Shown here: piece after piece, positions 32,836-44,309 of the stretch
How positions within the stretch are numbered: the first letter of the stretch is position 1
How the letters are laid out: every line of letters starts with the position of its first letter
Assembly: GCA_963930645.1 (NCBI GenBank)
Contig: OZ005662.1
Coordinates: 5,089,436-5,153,435 of the forward strand
Reading direction: 5' to 3'
Length of the DNA stretch: 64,000 nucleotides
Source of the DNA: Salticus scenicus
Lineage: Eukaryota > Arthropoda > Arachnida > Araneae > Salticidae
Notes under the pieces: generated by a model
Seen by the model: the letters and a program-made list of their open reading frames with translations, nothing else
Told to the model about the DNA's origin: nothing
The model's database searches: none
Translations under genes and position numbers: made by a program

Positions 32836-34390
32836 TACATGTCATTTTTCTCAAGGATAATTTTAAAATCCCATGCAGTTTTCCTCACAATGGAAATGAC
32901 AAAAAAAAAAAAGTAATTAAATCACATTAAAGATGTTTACTTTCATCCACAAATTTTGGTTCAAATCAAAAGTTTATCCAAAACAGTAAGAGTTTCTTTT
33001 AAAATTAAGTGTTTTCCTACCTTTCAGGATTTTGATTAAATTAAAATTGTATGTAAATCGTAAATAGGAAAATTCGTTAAACATTATTTTAACTAAAAAA
33101 AAAAAAAAACTTTTAGATTATGAAGCATATATTTCTTTCTTTTCTTTCTTTTTTTTTTTTTTTTTAGATCCAACCAAGAAACATTTAACTCTAGACTCAG
33201 TTTTAAACTTCTAAATTTGTACATGGGTTGAACTTATTTAGATGAAAAATGCATAATACGAGTATAATTCCTTACAATTATATATTTGAAAAAATATTAA
33301 ATAAATAAGTGCATAAATAAACTATTTTTTAAGAAATACCAAATAAAAAAAGAACTTTAAATCTTATATTTGTAAATAAATTTAACTTTTTTAAATTAAT
33401 GATTAATTTATTAAAATTCGAGATTAATTTTGTTTGAGTTTTCCCACTTTCTGTCGATTTAGATCTATATATTTAACTATTGATTTACAACATTTAAAAC
33501 TAGACTTATCGTCCTTTTGAATGAGTCCAGGTCGCGCTCCTTTGTCTAGCCGTACAGTGTTTGTCGTTGTTTTCTCTGAAACTCACGTGAATACGGACTA
33601 CAATCTTTCATAAAGACCGGAGGGCATTCCACTCAGACCTAGATCCCTATAGAAGATAATCGGACTTAACCCTACTCCAATACAATTTTTTTGAACATTT
33701 TGTCAATTGAATTTATATATTGAACCATTTAAAACATGAACAGAAAAGTGCTTACCTTTTTTGTCTAAAAAAACAGATCAAAATCTGTAACTGGCTGAGA
33801 AACTTAAATTGTTTCATTGATTCTGAACTTCTCAGAGAAGTCTTCTCCCAAACTGACCCTCTTTCATAATCCCTTTTTCTTAGAAATTCTAGATGTATGT
33901 AAACAAAGAAAAATTTCAGGAATACTTGCCAACGGTGACCTGTGTGGGGTGTCATCTGGTCTGAAGAATGAATAATAGCGCACAACACATGTTGCCGCAA
34001 AGTCGACATAACGCGAGAGATCAAAAAGAGGGATTTCAACTCCAATTTTAAGAGATCATTGTTCCCATGTTTCCAGTTTCAAAATAATTTGTCACCTTCC
34101 GTAAAAAGGTAATTTAGTGCTTTGACGCTAGAATCAGATGTTTTCTGAAAACTGTTACACCCGAGCTTGCCGAAAAACATTCTTTCAAAAAAGGATAATG
34201 TAATTCGCCCCTTGGATACTTTCTGAAGAAATTTAAGTGTAAATCAAGAATATATGTATTGTGAAACAATTTTGCTAGCATTCTCATATATAGGGTTAGA
34301 GTGGATTTATGAGATATATACCATGTTAATTTAATATGTTTAAAGAGAAGAGAGAATTCAATAAGACAATAAGGCTTTTATAAAAGAAAA
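32836..34390. other. Interior of H3, with repeat R copy 3
   Basis: Repeat R copy 3 at about 33500-33690. The 97-codon minus frame at 33752-34045 has no recognisable domain. Otherwise A/T tracts only. Confidence 0.4.
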
Positions 34391-35920
34391 AATCTGGAGT
34401 GACTCCACTCAATTTTCCGAACTTTAAGTAATTAATGGCTGTATAAATAAATTAAAGAAAGAAAAGTCGTTAAATAAACAAAAATGAAAATTATAATACG
34501 ATGTTTGAGTATACTGTTTAATTTTACACTATTTCTCTTCAAATAATTTGAGCCCATAGATCATAATGATAAAAAAAAATTTGTTGTGTCCCTGTAAAAA
34601 TCAATAAGGGTTTAACTCACCAAAATCTATACAGTTCGTGCAACTGTGACCTATAATATGTGTACAAATTTTCAGCTCAATCGAATAAGGCGTTTAGGCA
34701 CTATCACACTTTAAATAATTTGAGCTCATTATCCATATACTGATAAAAAAATTTTCGTTGTGATGTCCCTGGAAAAAAACTACAAGTGCTAGATTCTACA
34801 AAATTCCTACCCGTCGTGTGACGGTGATCTATAATATGTATATAAATTTTCAATTCAGTCCAATAAGGCATTTAAACGCTATCGTACTTAAGTAATTTCT
34901 ACCCATAGGCTATAATTAGAATTTTTTTTGTCTCCGTAAAAAAAAAAAAGGGCTAAATTTACTAAATTCATTTGGGTTCGTGCTACGATGACCTATAACA
35001 TACGTATCAACTTTCAGCTCATTTGAACTTAGTCCCCATCGTGTTCACTCACATATATCGACTCACATTACAAAGCCGTTATCGCACATAAAAAATTCGG
35101 GCCCATAGGCCATAATGATAAAGAATTTTTCTTTGTGTCATTTTAGTAAAGCTGTACGTGCTAGATTCACCAAAATCTACACTGTTTGTGCGATGGAGAC
35201 CCATAACTTGTGTATAAATTTTCACCTCTGTTGAATAAGGCATATAGATGCTATAAGTTCTATATTTTATTTCACTAAAGATTTTTTCTGAATTTTGTTA
35301 TAATTATTTAAATTTATGCCTCCACCCCCTTCTTTTTTCACTAATTGCGAGACTCTGAACGGTTTACCGTGTTTTGGGGGACGCCCTGCTTCCTTTCCGC
35401 CGTCCGGACTTGTCTCGTCAACGCAGGCAATAGCTTTCTCTGTTGCACTTAGGATTTTTCAAGGAGTTAAAAAATTTATTTAATTTTATTTATTTATTTT
35501 TTTTTAACTCCTGGTGCTTCACTCTGAAAAATCTCTGCTCACGCGTGGAATAAAGCACTCACGTTGAAGTTGACTTTTAAAAAAGTTGGGCCCATAGGAC
35601 ATAATGATAAGAAATTTTTCTTTGTGTGTCTGTAAGAAAAAAAAAAAAACTATAAGGACTAAATTCATCAAAATCAATAGGTTTCTCGCTAAAGTGATTT
35701 ATAACATACGTACACACTTTCAGCTTATTGAAACAATGCTTTTAGATGCTATCGTGTTCACTCGCAGGCACACACATACATACATCACCGTAAATATAGC
35801 AAAAATGAACTTAGGGAACCTCAAATCGTGTAGAAAATTCAAAGTTCAAATTGTTGCAGTCTGATTATTTGGCATAATTACAATACTTTCCTTACATACG
35901 TATGTTTGGAAAGTAAAAAT
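34391..35920 (-). mobile_element. HINE-like family X, copy 1
   Basis: Minus strand: 5' hairpin TACTTTCC...GGAAAGTA (about 35887-35915), then about six degenerate direct repeats of roughly 180 bp. Each carries 'ataatgataaagaatttttctttgtgtc', 'ctagattcaccaaaatc' and 'aatttcagctc'. The 3' end is 'gttcggaaaattGAGTGgagtCACTCcagattt', with the stem at 34396-34410. A 0.25-kb T-rich stretch near 35290-35580 may be a further insertion. Confidence 0.7.
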
Positions 35921-35967
35921 ATGTCGATTTTTCTAGAAATTTCTGGTCGAATTTTTATACGTAATGC

Positions 35968-36185
35968 CAGGGCCTGCTTGACTTCATGTAAGGCCTGAGG
36001 CACACATGCTTTCTTAGACCCACACCAGTACTTGACGATGTGAAAATAGTTGAAAAAGTGACCAAAATTTTTGTACACAGAACAAATAGTGATCAAATAA
36101 TCAAAAAAGAAATTAGTTTTAGGGCCCCCTGCTATTCAGGGTCAGAGTCCCGGGCCCCACATGCCACTGCGATAATCAGGCCCTG
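35968..36185. mobile_element. hAT-type MITE H4
   Basis: Ends CAGGGCCTG and, inverted, CAGGGCCTGATTA. Flanks CGTAATGC and CATAATGC form an 8-bp duplication with one change. Nested near the right end of H3. Confidence 0.75.
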
Positions 36186-36364
36186 CATAATGCATAAATT
36201 TCCGAATAATAAATCTTAGCTCATAGGGGGGGTCCGGACCCGCTGGACCCCCCCCGTCGCTGCGCCCCTGAGTTATCAAACAAACAAATCAGATGCATTT
36301 GTGACATAAATCTACTCTACAAATTTACTTCGAATTAATTCAGCATTTCAAAGGTAGAGAAAAT

Positions 36365-36500
36365 GTTTCCTATAGACTATATTAGCATTAGCATTAAAAT
36401 TTACAGGGCCACACAAAAGTATTCAGATACAATAAGGGGCTATTATTGGAAAATACTGCTCCAATACAATAAGGGCCTATAATTGGAAAATACTCATGTT
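36365..36500 (+). mobile_element. HINE-like family N 3' fragment
   Basis: 'atattagcattagcattaaa' then ACAGGGCCACACAAAAGTAT, as at the end of copy 1, with a partial local duplication 'aatacaataaggg-ctataattgg'. Confidence 0.45.
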
Positions 36501-36529
36501 GACAAATTAAGTGGCCACCACTTAGATAA

Positions 36530-37260
36530 AAACGGCGAAACAAGTTGTTTAGTGAACTAATCCAAGATATTTATAAGATAAGTCCACTTTCTAACTTTGG
36601 TTCGAATAAATTCAATATTTCAAAAGTTATCGTGATATTAAATTTTCAAGTGGCAGCGTTCAAGTGGCCGCCATTTGGAAACAATATGGCAGAGCAAGTT
36701 GCTCAACGAACTTATCCGAAATATTTGAAGCATATCTTCACTGTCCAACCTTGTTATTTCAAAGTTATTTCAAAAGTTATTGTTATAACCAATTTTTAAG
36801 TGACCGCAACTTGGAAACGAAATTACGGAGCAACTAGCCCAGGGAAATCTTCCAAGGTATTTGTATGATAATTTCACTGTTCAGCTTTGGTTCGAATTCA
36901 TTCAGCATTTCAAAATTTATTGTTATGACAAATTTTCAAGCGGCAGTCTGATTTTAAGTGACCGCAACTTGTAAACAAAATGGTGGCGCAACTGGCCCAG
37001 TAAAACTGTCCAAGATATTTGGATGATAAATTCATTGTCCCACTTTGATTCGAACTAATTCAGTATTTCAAAAGTTATCCTGATATGAAACTTTCAAGTG
37101 GTACTGTGATTTCAAGTGGCTACCACTTGGAAACAAAAGGGTGGGATGGAGTGAGAAGCCCAGTGAACTTATCTAAAACATTTGAATAAATCCACTGTCC
37201 AAATTTGATTCGAATTTATTAAGTATTGCAAAAGTTATCATAATGACAAATTTTCAACTG
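36530..37260 (+). repeat. Tandem array, about 155-bp unit, five copies
   Basis: Units share 'gcaa-t-gcccagtgaacttatccaagatattt', 'ttcgaattaattcagtatttcaaaagttat' and 'ttcaagtggcagc'. Starts near 36532, 36688, 36824, 36981 and 37144. Confidence 0.65.
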
Positions 37261-37721
37261 CCTGGCCGCGGGGAACATCGATTCCGCCGCAGAGCATTAC
37301 GAACCCCCCCAAGATGTTATCAGTAGTTACCCCTACATATCGTTTCCGCCGAATGTCTCTCCCCCCCCCCCTTTTCAAAAGGCATTACTTTTCCGCCGTT
37401 GCAGGGATTAAGAATTTATCTTTGGCAAGGTTCGGCGACATTTTTCATATTATGCTAAATAAAGCATTACCAATCTAGCATTTTTATTAAAATTAGCAAT
37501 TAAAACATGTTACAAGAATAATTCTTGTTGAGATTGGTAAAATGAATAATTTCCTTCCCACTTTTTCCAGACTTAGGACTGGCAGATTTAAAAAAGAAAA
37601 CCTCGTGTGGTTAAAATTGTTCTTCCCTAATGTAATAGGTGCGTCAAATCATGAAAGATTTTCATTTGTAAAGCTGTGTTCCCTTAATTTAGGTGCATTA
37701 AATGTTAAATATATGAAAGTT

Positions 37722-38230
37722 TTATTGTGATATAGGTTTAAATTTATAACTGGCAAACCTTACCAAGGCAATCTTGTTGAGGCTGCCTTCCAAATACATA
37801 GTAATCATTTTATGCAAATTTTCACGCCTCTGGAGGATTGTCTTTGAAACTGGTTTTTCGTCTTTTGTACTAGGCATTCAAATGTAAGAATCTCTCTGCC
37901 TCTGCAGTAAAACTTCCACGAAATGAAAAATGTGAGGATGCGTGTGACAAAAAAAAAAAAAAAAAAAAGCATTAAAATGTGAATGGAATGATTCACATGC
38001 GTTAGTTGTATTTTCAGATGAAGCATCGGCTTTGGCCCACATTGTAGGAGGAAATTTTGCCTCTTGTTCATCAATATAGTTTTCTACCAAATAGTATACA
38101 AACTCCGAAACTCTCGCATCTGGAGGTTGGATTGGAACCAAATCTAATGCAAAGCAGTCACCAACGTCATTCGGTTTTAAATAGGACAGTCCGAATGTTT
38201 TTCTTTTAACCACTGGCCAACTTCATTTGG
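37722..38230 (-). pseudogene. MULE transposase, C-terminal remnant
   Basis: The minus-strand frame includes VGDCFALDLVP, MWAKADASSENTTNACESF, SHFNAF and HIFHFVEVLLQRQ, the order seen near the C-terminus of Mutator-like transposases carrying the TTNACExFH motif. A run of 18 A on the + strand (37950-37968) inserts several Phe codons without shifting the frame. One TGA follows the DSYI residues (37878-37880). The same frame then continues to a natural-looking end SYKFKPISQ and a TAA at 37722. Upstream, EVGQWLK is displaced in another frame, so there is also a frameshift near 38205. The catalytic N-terminal part is missing. Flanking repeats near 37265-37410 (attccgccgcagagcattac) may be the element's terminal region. 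Confidence 0.75.
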
Positions 38231-38374
38231 GGGCATCGCTTCACCCCGCGGGGGGAGTAAATTTTCAATATACGTATCTTTCGAAAGATCTCATCAATAC
38301 CTTTAAAACGAATGGTTGAACTATAGATCTGTGATAATTTAAAACAAAGTTATCGATTTATTTTACTTTTAACG

Positions 38375-38405
<31 letters not shown>
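38224..38405 (+). mobile_element. HINE-like family Y fragment
   Basis: 'gcatcgcttcaccccgcggg', then 'gagtaaattttcaa', 'tatctttcgaaagatctc' and 'aaaacgaatggttgaactata', as in the 3' third of family Y, ending in an A-tract. Both ends truncated. Confidence 0.6.
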
Positions 38406-38406
<1 letters not shown>

Positions 38407-39009
38407 TAGAAGACTTAATATAACCTTAATATAAGCTTAAATATAAGCTTTTATATGAAATTCACTTCAATGCTGCCGTCAAAAATACCAAGTCCTCTTT
38501 GAATACGAACTATTTCTTGTTTACTTAAAAATGCTAAAAGAAATCAATTCTTTCATTTCTTTTCTTCCCAATTCCAATAGTATTAAAGAAGTCACGCAAC
38601 GTGAAACAGTTTTTGCATAGAATTTAGTTTCTTCATGGTGTCCATAAATAATAAATAAGCGACATTTGTTAAAAGAAACAGTGTAGTTGTTTTGCACGCA
38701 AATGAATAAAGACGATATCGGTAAATCTTAGATTTCTAAATTGGCCATATATTCGCAAAACATTCAGGTGCAATTTCACATGTATATTCGAATAAACCTG
38801 AGAGCAATGTTTTTCAACCATTAATTTTAGAAAACTGTTGGTACAGAATCCATATTCAAATGAGACCCTGTATACTAAAGAACTTGGTATTTAGGCTTGC
38901 AGTCTCTCTCTTTTTCTTGCACGCATGCAGATACGACAAATACACAGTCGAATAGAATTATTCCGAAGGTATATTAAAATATTTATCTTACCCCGGCAAC
39001 AAACTAGAA
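38406..39009. other. Intergenic, nothing recognised
   Basis: AT-rich unique sequence; the frame at 38891-39139 (-) overlaps the next repeat and is not a gene. Confidence 0.4.
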
Positions 39010-39605
39010 CTAGTATGTTGTGAACATCACAAAACTTCCTTCTATATTTTCCATATAAATTCACGCAGTACAAATTATTTATTTCTTTTTTTTTTCCATC
39101 ATGAATGCAGACGATTTTCATCTCAGAAAGATAGTACACTAAATGTCCATGCCCAATGGAAGTGGATTTTTACCGCGCAGATGACAGCCTTCCCGTTCTC
39201 GAGAAAAAATGAAATAGAGCAGCGGCCCTACCGGCTGAGATGCACCCATGTTGAACCAGCATAATATCTCATTATGGCCTTTTCACGTATCAAATTTTGT
39301 TCGATTATATGCAATAGAACCTGAGATCTAGCTTTCCCTGAAATTGCATAAATCGCTATATAGCAGAACCACCTGTTGAGCGATTGCTACCAAAAGTTGA
39401 GAGGCACTAATTTATGTCAAGATGCAGCTACATATGAATTTATATGCAATTCTGTGCAGTAGTTCCTGAGATACAGTAGGTACAAAATTTTTGTCTCACA
39501 CACACACAGACAAACATTTTCTGAAAACCTCCAGATCGTGTTCTGAACCAGTTAATACGTTTAAATCCTCCTGAGTCTAAAAAAGTAGTTTTTGACAATT
39601 GGTCA
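39010..39605 (-). mobile_element. HINE-like family Y, copy 5 (diverged)
   Basis: The minus-strand 3' end is recognisable: inverse 5' arm (ATATAGAAGGAAGT-like), stem-loop GTGA-tgt-TCAC and CTAG at 39010-39013. The middle matches family Y and the 11.0-11.6 kb fragment. The CACACACACAGACAAACATT core is near 39507-39526. Confidence 0.55.
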
Positions 39606-39620
39606 GTGTGTCTATATGTG

Positions 39621-39887
39621 CAGTCGGTAACAAATGTTTTCGAACACTAGCAAAAATTCCTTTGTAAAAAAAGTACACTTCATACGGTTTTGTTAAATAA
39701 ATCCATGTCGAATCATGGATCGACATGAAACAAAATCGAAATCACAAGTCGAAATCATAAATAAATCCATGTTCTTACACTGACAAAGAACAAGATTTGA
39801 CAAGGATTTATTTAACAAAACAGTATTAACTCTACTTTTTTTATACAGAAGTTTTTGCTAGTGTTCGGATACTTTTGTTACCGACTG
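39621..39887. mobile_element. Tc1/mariner-type hairpin MITE, family M, copy 6
   Basis: CAGTCGGTAACAAATGTTTT at the left and its complement at the right, with TA on the right only (TG on the left). About 50 bp longer than its relatives because of an internal duplication near 39700-39775. Confidence 0.75.
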
Positions 39888-39915
39888 TACCAAAACTTGG
39901 TACTAGAAAAGATGT

Positions 39916-40309
39916 TGTTGTTGTCGTATCCCACTCGGAAATTCCGAGCCCCGATAGTGGAACTACCGGATTTATTTTAAGGCATGAGGGGTGCGTCTTC
40001 CGTTATTAGGAGCGCCTCATAGGGAGGAAGTACGACTTCTAGTTCCAGAAGCTAGTGAAAGATGGCAGCACCAGCCAAACAACAGAAACTCGAATTTTGA
40101 TCCGGATCAGAGCGAGTTAAACCCATGTTCCGGTACCCCCAGAGATATAATTTTTTATGGGAACTTGGAGGACTTTGCGACCACGACGGAATTTAACGTG
40201 TACCAGTCGCCATTAGCGTACACGATGGTCTTCGGCCGGCTCGAGGACCGAACCCGCAATCTTTCGATCACGAACTCGCTGCTCTTACCGACCAGGCTAT
40301 CGCGGCCCT
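39916..40309 (-). mobile_element. tRNA-derived SINE with 14-bp target duplication
   Basis: Read on the minus strand from 40309. A box-A match TAGCCTGGTCGG lies near 40285-40296 and a box-B match GGTTCGGTCC near 40249-40258. The body is GC-richer, and the 3' tail is (ACA)n (39916-39930 on +). A perfect 14-bp duplication ACTAGAAAAGATGT lies at 39902-39915 and 40310-40323. The 107-codon frame at 39991-40314 (+) lies in this SINE and is not a gene. The pristine duplication implies a recent insertion. Confidence 0.88.
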
Positions 40310-40349
40310 ACTAGAAAAGATGTCCCCATAATAGGGTGAATATCCTTAA

Positions 40350-40890
40350 CCCTTTAACGCTCACTAAATTTATTTTTAAAATGACTTTTAGACACATAGC
40401 TGATCATAAATATTTAAAAAAATAAAAAATTAGCATAGTTCCTTTTCGATAAATTTTTGTTTGAAACATCTATGTGTTAACCTTATTATATTCAAATAAT
40501 ATTTAATTGAATAAATAAAACACTTTGTAAGTAAACGTTATCGACTACAAAAACTCGTAAAAGTTGTTTCAGGTGAAAATAATTGTCCAACTCTTCATTA
40601 AAGGAAAAAAAAACTAGACATGAGGGCATCATCAAATTAGCAATTTGCACTCGCGCACACTAAGAAACTTCAAGTGACTTATGCATTTAGCTTCCTTTGA
40701 AGCATTATTTTTTAAATTTTGGAATAGTGTTGCTATCTACTGAACAGAAAAGGAACAAAAGTTTAAAACCTGATTAGAATAATACGGAAATGTTAATAAA
40801 CTGCTGAAAAAAAAAAAAAAAAAGAAAGAAAAACAAGTTAAATTATGTCAAATGTTTGGTTTCGCTGCGAAACCAATGATCGTTAAAGGA
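40350..40890. mobile_element. piggyBac-like (TTAA-target) element
   Basis: TTAA at 40346-40349 and 40891-40894. Ends CCCTTTAACGCTCACT and, inverted, TCCTTTAACGATCATTGG. Near the right end is a GGTTTCGCTGCGAAACC hairpin (about 40858-40874). Confidence 0.75.
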
Positions 40891-41445
40891 TTAACATAGT
40901 TTGACGCTTTTTTCAATTACAAGTACCATATCAAGGTAAAAAGCTCTTAGTACCACAGGACTATACTATTGTTTTCAGGCAGTGATTTTAGCATTGTGGA
41001 AATTTGCAGTAGCCAACGTTGAATCAATGCTGTGTTTTACCGTGAATATGTCAGGTTTTAATTCGCTATACAAAGCTACTCTGTTCAACCGAAAGCTAAA
41101 AAAATTGGTGTACTTATTAATCTGGGCAAAATCCAGCTAATGCCGTATATTTTAGTTCAATCAGATAATTTGTTCAACAGCTGTTAAATTAAAAAATTCC
41201 ATTTTAATTCTAAAATTATTTAAAAGAAAAAAAAATGCAAATTAAATAAATAAAAATAAATATATAAATACACGTTTAAGATTATTATTTTACATTTAGA
41301 TAATATTGAATTTAGGCAGTAAAAAGTACGCGTGGAAAAGGAAATGAAATGGAACAAAATAAATAAATTTATTTTACAGAGATGTCATTAATATCGATAA
41401 AACTACTTTAGTCCCTATTCTACGGATAATATTTCACCTAAAGAC
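40891..41445. other. Intergenic, nothing recognised
   Basis: AT-rich, no repeat or gene recognised. Confidence 0.4.
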
Positions 41446-42288
41446 TTTTTACTTTCCGAACACTATAGTGAGGAAAGTATTGTAATCATGTCAAAAATCC
41501 GAATTTGAGATTTTGATGTTTCTATACGTTTCGAGGTCCCATGAGTCCGTTTTCACTATTTTTACGATGATGTATGTATGTGTGAGTGTATGTGTGTGAG
41601 TGAACACGCTAGCGTCTAAACGCTTTGCTCAAATGAGCTGTAAATTGGTACGCATGTTGCAAGTCACCGTACCACGAACCCTATTGATTTTGATGAATCT
41701 AGCACTTATAGATTTTTACAGGGACACAAAGAAAAAGTCTTTATCATTATGGCCTATGGGACCAAAATCTTAAAAGTGCGATAGCATCTAAACGCCTTAT
41801 TCAATTGAGTAAAAAATTTATACACATATTATAGGTTACAGATACTCAATCTGTATAGATTTTGGAGAATCCAGCACTTACAGTTTTATTACAGGGACAC
41901 AAAGAAAAATTCTTTATCATTATGGCCTATGGGACCCAATTTTTAAAAGTACGATAGCATCTAAACGCCTTATTCAACTGAGCTGAAAATTTATATGAAT
42001 ATTATAAATCACTGTTGCACTAACTATAGGCATTTTGGTGAATCTAGCATTTATAGGTTTTTACAGGGACACAACGAAAAATTCTTTATCATTATGATCT
42101 ATGGGCCCAAAGTTCAGTAGCGTTAAATAAAACATCGTGTAATATATGGAGAAAAATACTCAAGCACTCTCTATTATGTTTTTCTCTCTTTTGTTTGATG
42201 TTTAACAACTCCTCTTTCTTTACCTTATCTACAAAACTGTTAATTACTCAATGTTCGGAAAGTCGAGTGGAGTCACTCCAGATTTTTT
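41446..42288 (+). mobile_element. HINE-like family X, copy 2
   Basis: Starts TTTTTACTTTCCGAACACTA, with its hairpin partner TAGTGAGGAAAGTA and a (TATG/TGTG) core. Three direct repeats of about 180 bp follow ('acagggacacaaagaaaaa', 'ctttatcattatggcctatggg', 'tctaaacgccttattcaa'). The 5' arm returns as TGTTCGGAAAG, then stem-loop GAGTG-gagt-CACTC (42264-42279) and CAGATTTTTT. Confidence 0.75.
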
Positions 42289-43408
42289 TAAGAGGAATTC
42301 TGAACTGGATGTAATGTAAATATTTTAAAAGAATAAATAAGCACACCTTTATTATCAAATAGGATGTCCGACAATATCCAAACCAGTATTTTGTCTCTTT
42401 ATGTAAGCTGAAAAATTCTTATAGTTGACCTTTACCTAAATACCACGCTGATAATGGACAATTTTGTAAGGCGTGTTAATATAGCAACGGATGCTAAGGG
42501 TCGTAGCACAGTTACAGCATATTTTTGTGACATTGTAATGCTTTCATTCAAATTTTATAACAACGTGTCTATTTATTTATTTGTATTATTCATTGCTTGT
42601 GACGTAGATGAATTCTACATATCTAATTTATTATTTTCTCCTAACTTTAAAATTCCGCATAGCAACGAAAAGAGTTTATTCTAAAAATAGAAATCGCTTT
42701 TGTTTTATTTATTGAGAATCAATGAATAAATCTTATATAAAGCCATACAAACTATGGATAAAATTTTATTTTCTCCGTCTTAATATATTATCGCGATTGT
42801 GATGTAAGTTTTAAAATTAAATTATCCCTTTTTATTATTTTATTCAGCTAGAATGCACGCATGGAAACCATGGATAAATTTTTACTTTTTAATCCAATAC
42901 ATTGTTTAGCTATGACATCATTTTTAGCGTTAATTTTGGGGAACTTGAATATTTGTTGTTGTTGTTGTTAATTATTATTGCTATTAAAATAATTTTTAAA
43001 TAATTTAAAATACGTCCTTACATTTTTTTTCTATATTCTCTTTCATAATAGTTGTATTAACAATTTTTATAATATTCACATCTGGTTGATTCATGTGTTG
43101 TGGACGTTTTTGTAAAATTTGATACTCGGCGGCGAAAAATATAAATAAGAATGATGTTGGAGAAATTAAAATTAAAGATACTTCCACTTATAATTACATT
43201 TGTTCTTATACTTTTTTTCACACATTGTAGCATAAAAAGTAAAGAGTGATTCGGACTTCGGACATTTTACAAAGCAATAAGTTTGAGATCATAATAGTTT
43301 TTTAAACTGATATGTGTAGTACATGCTACGGACCACTGTAACAAAGTAATGGCTTTCTGAAAAATTAAATAAATTAATAGATATATAAAAATTATTTTTT
43401 GCATTCTA
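42289..43408. other. Intergenic; short unrecognised open frame at 42454-42684 (+)
   Basis: The 76-codon frame (MDNFVRRVNIATDAKGR...) has a Phe-rich hydrophobic centre but matches no family I know. (TTG)n at 42955-42968. Coding status doubtful. Confidence 0.3.
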
Positions 43409-44193
43409 TTTTTACTTCCATTACCCTACTACTGAAGGTAATGGAAGTATTGTATTCGGTCCAAAAATATTCTATTTCGAGTTTTCATCAGATTTACACG
43501 TTTTAAGGCCCCCTGAGTCCAAAAAAAGTAGTTTTTTGCAATTAATCAGTGTGTATGTATGTGTAGAATCTTCTGGCTATCATATCTCCAAAACTAACAA
43601 AGATAGAACTAAGAAACTTCACAGCTGATACAGGTCTGGTGTACAGATGAATTTTCCAAATTTTGATGAAAACTGGAAAACCGGAAGCGGGTCATCGGAA
43701 ACCGGAAAGGGGACCGTAAGTTCGTATCTCAAAAACGGCTCAAACGATTTTCTTCAAAGCTGCTATATAAACACTCTATTAGATTCCCTTTCGAATGATA
43801 TAGTTGGTTAGTTCAGGAAAATTGACAGGCGTCCTGTATAAATAGCTCAATTTTAAGTCTTGCAAGTGCGTTCCTTTAAAAACGGGCTGTACGGACTTTT
43901 TTCAAACTCGTCCTATTAACTTTCTTTTAAATATCCTTTTGTATGTAATTATTTTTTTCAGTCAATAATTGAGAACACCAAGTTTGGTAAAAGTTGGTAT
44001 CTCAAAAACGACTCTAACGATTTTCTTGAAAATTGTTTCTTTAATCCATTTTAGGTACCCTTTCTCATAACTCGCTATGTAAACACTGTTTTATATGTCT
44101 TTTTACGTGTATACAGAAAATTCCAAAAAATGCATATAATACGTGTAATAGTGGATAATGGAAGTCGTGTGATTGTTTCACACCAGATTTTTT
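43409..44193 (+). mobile_element. HINE-like family Z, copy 2
   Basis: 5' hairpin TACTTCCATTACC...GGTAATGGAAGTA (43413-43449), 'acacgttttaaggccccctga', and a GTGTATGTATGTGTAG core. Two 'gtatctcaaaaacg-ct-aacgattttctt' units follow. The 5' arm returns as GATAATGGAAGT, then stem-loop GTGTGA-ttgtt-TCACAC (44167-44183) and CAGATTTTTT. Confidence 0.75.
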
Positions 44194-44309
44194 ATATTTA
44201 CCATGATTTACTTTTATGTTTTCCCTTCCTTTAATTCTATTTCATCCAGTAAAAGGCCAAAAACGATTAACAGAAATCAGTTTATCACAAAATATAACAT
44301 TATACTTAA

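Larger units (their letters stand above)
29959..36270. mobile_element. Large hAT-type element H3 (6.3 kb) with nested insertions
   Basis: A perfect 8-bp target duplication AGTTATCA at 29951-29958 and 36271-36278 borders ends CAGTAGCGCAGC (left) and, inverted, CAGGGGCGCAGC (right). Both run into a GGGGGGGTCC block. Nested inside are a hAT fragment (30019-30209), family Y (30736-31487), MITE M5, family X (34391-35920) and MITE H4. Subtracting these leaves about 3.4 kb, the size of a full hAT element, but no transposase could be recognised. It is either a large non-autonomous element or very decayed. Confidence 0.7.

Noticed and set aside
31835..33690. Repeat R as a tRNA-derived SINE (GGTTCGAA-like box on minus strand of copy 2)
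   Set aside because: No box A at proper spacing and the box is absent from copies 1 and 3; left as unclassified.
33752..34045. 97-codon minus frame inside the large hAT element, considered as transposase remnant
   Set aside because: No hAT motif (no RW-type or C-terminal dimerisation pattern) could be recognised.
40240..40309. A possible tRNA gene (box A and box B on the minus strand)
   Set aside because: Followed by a non-tRNA body, (ACA)n tail and flanking duplication, so it is the head of a SINE.
39991..40314. 107-codon + strand open frame with normal-looking composition
   Set aside because: It lies antisense in a tRNA-derived SINE bounded by a perfect target duplication.
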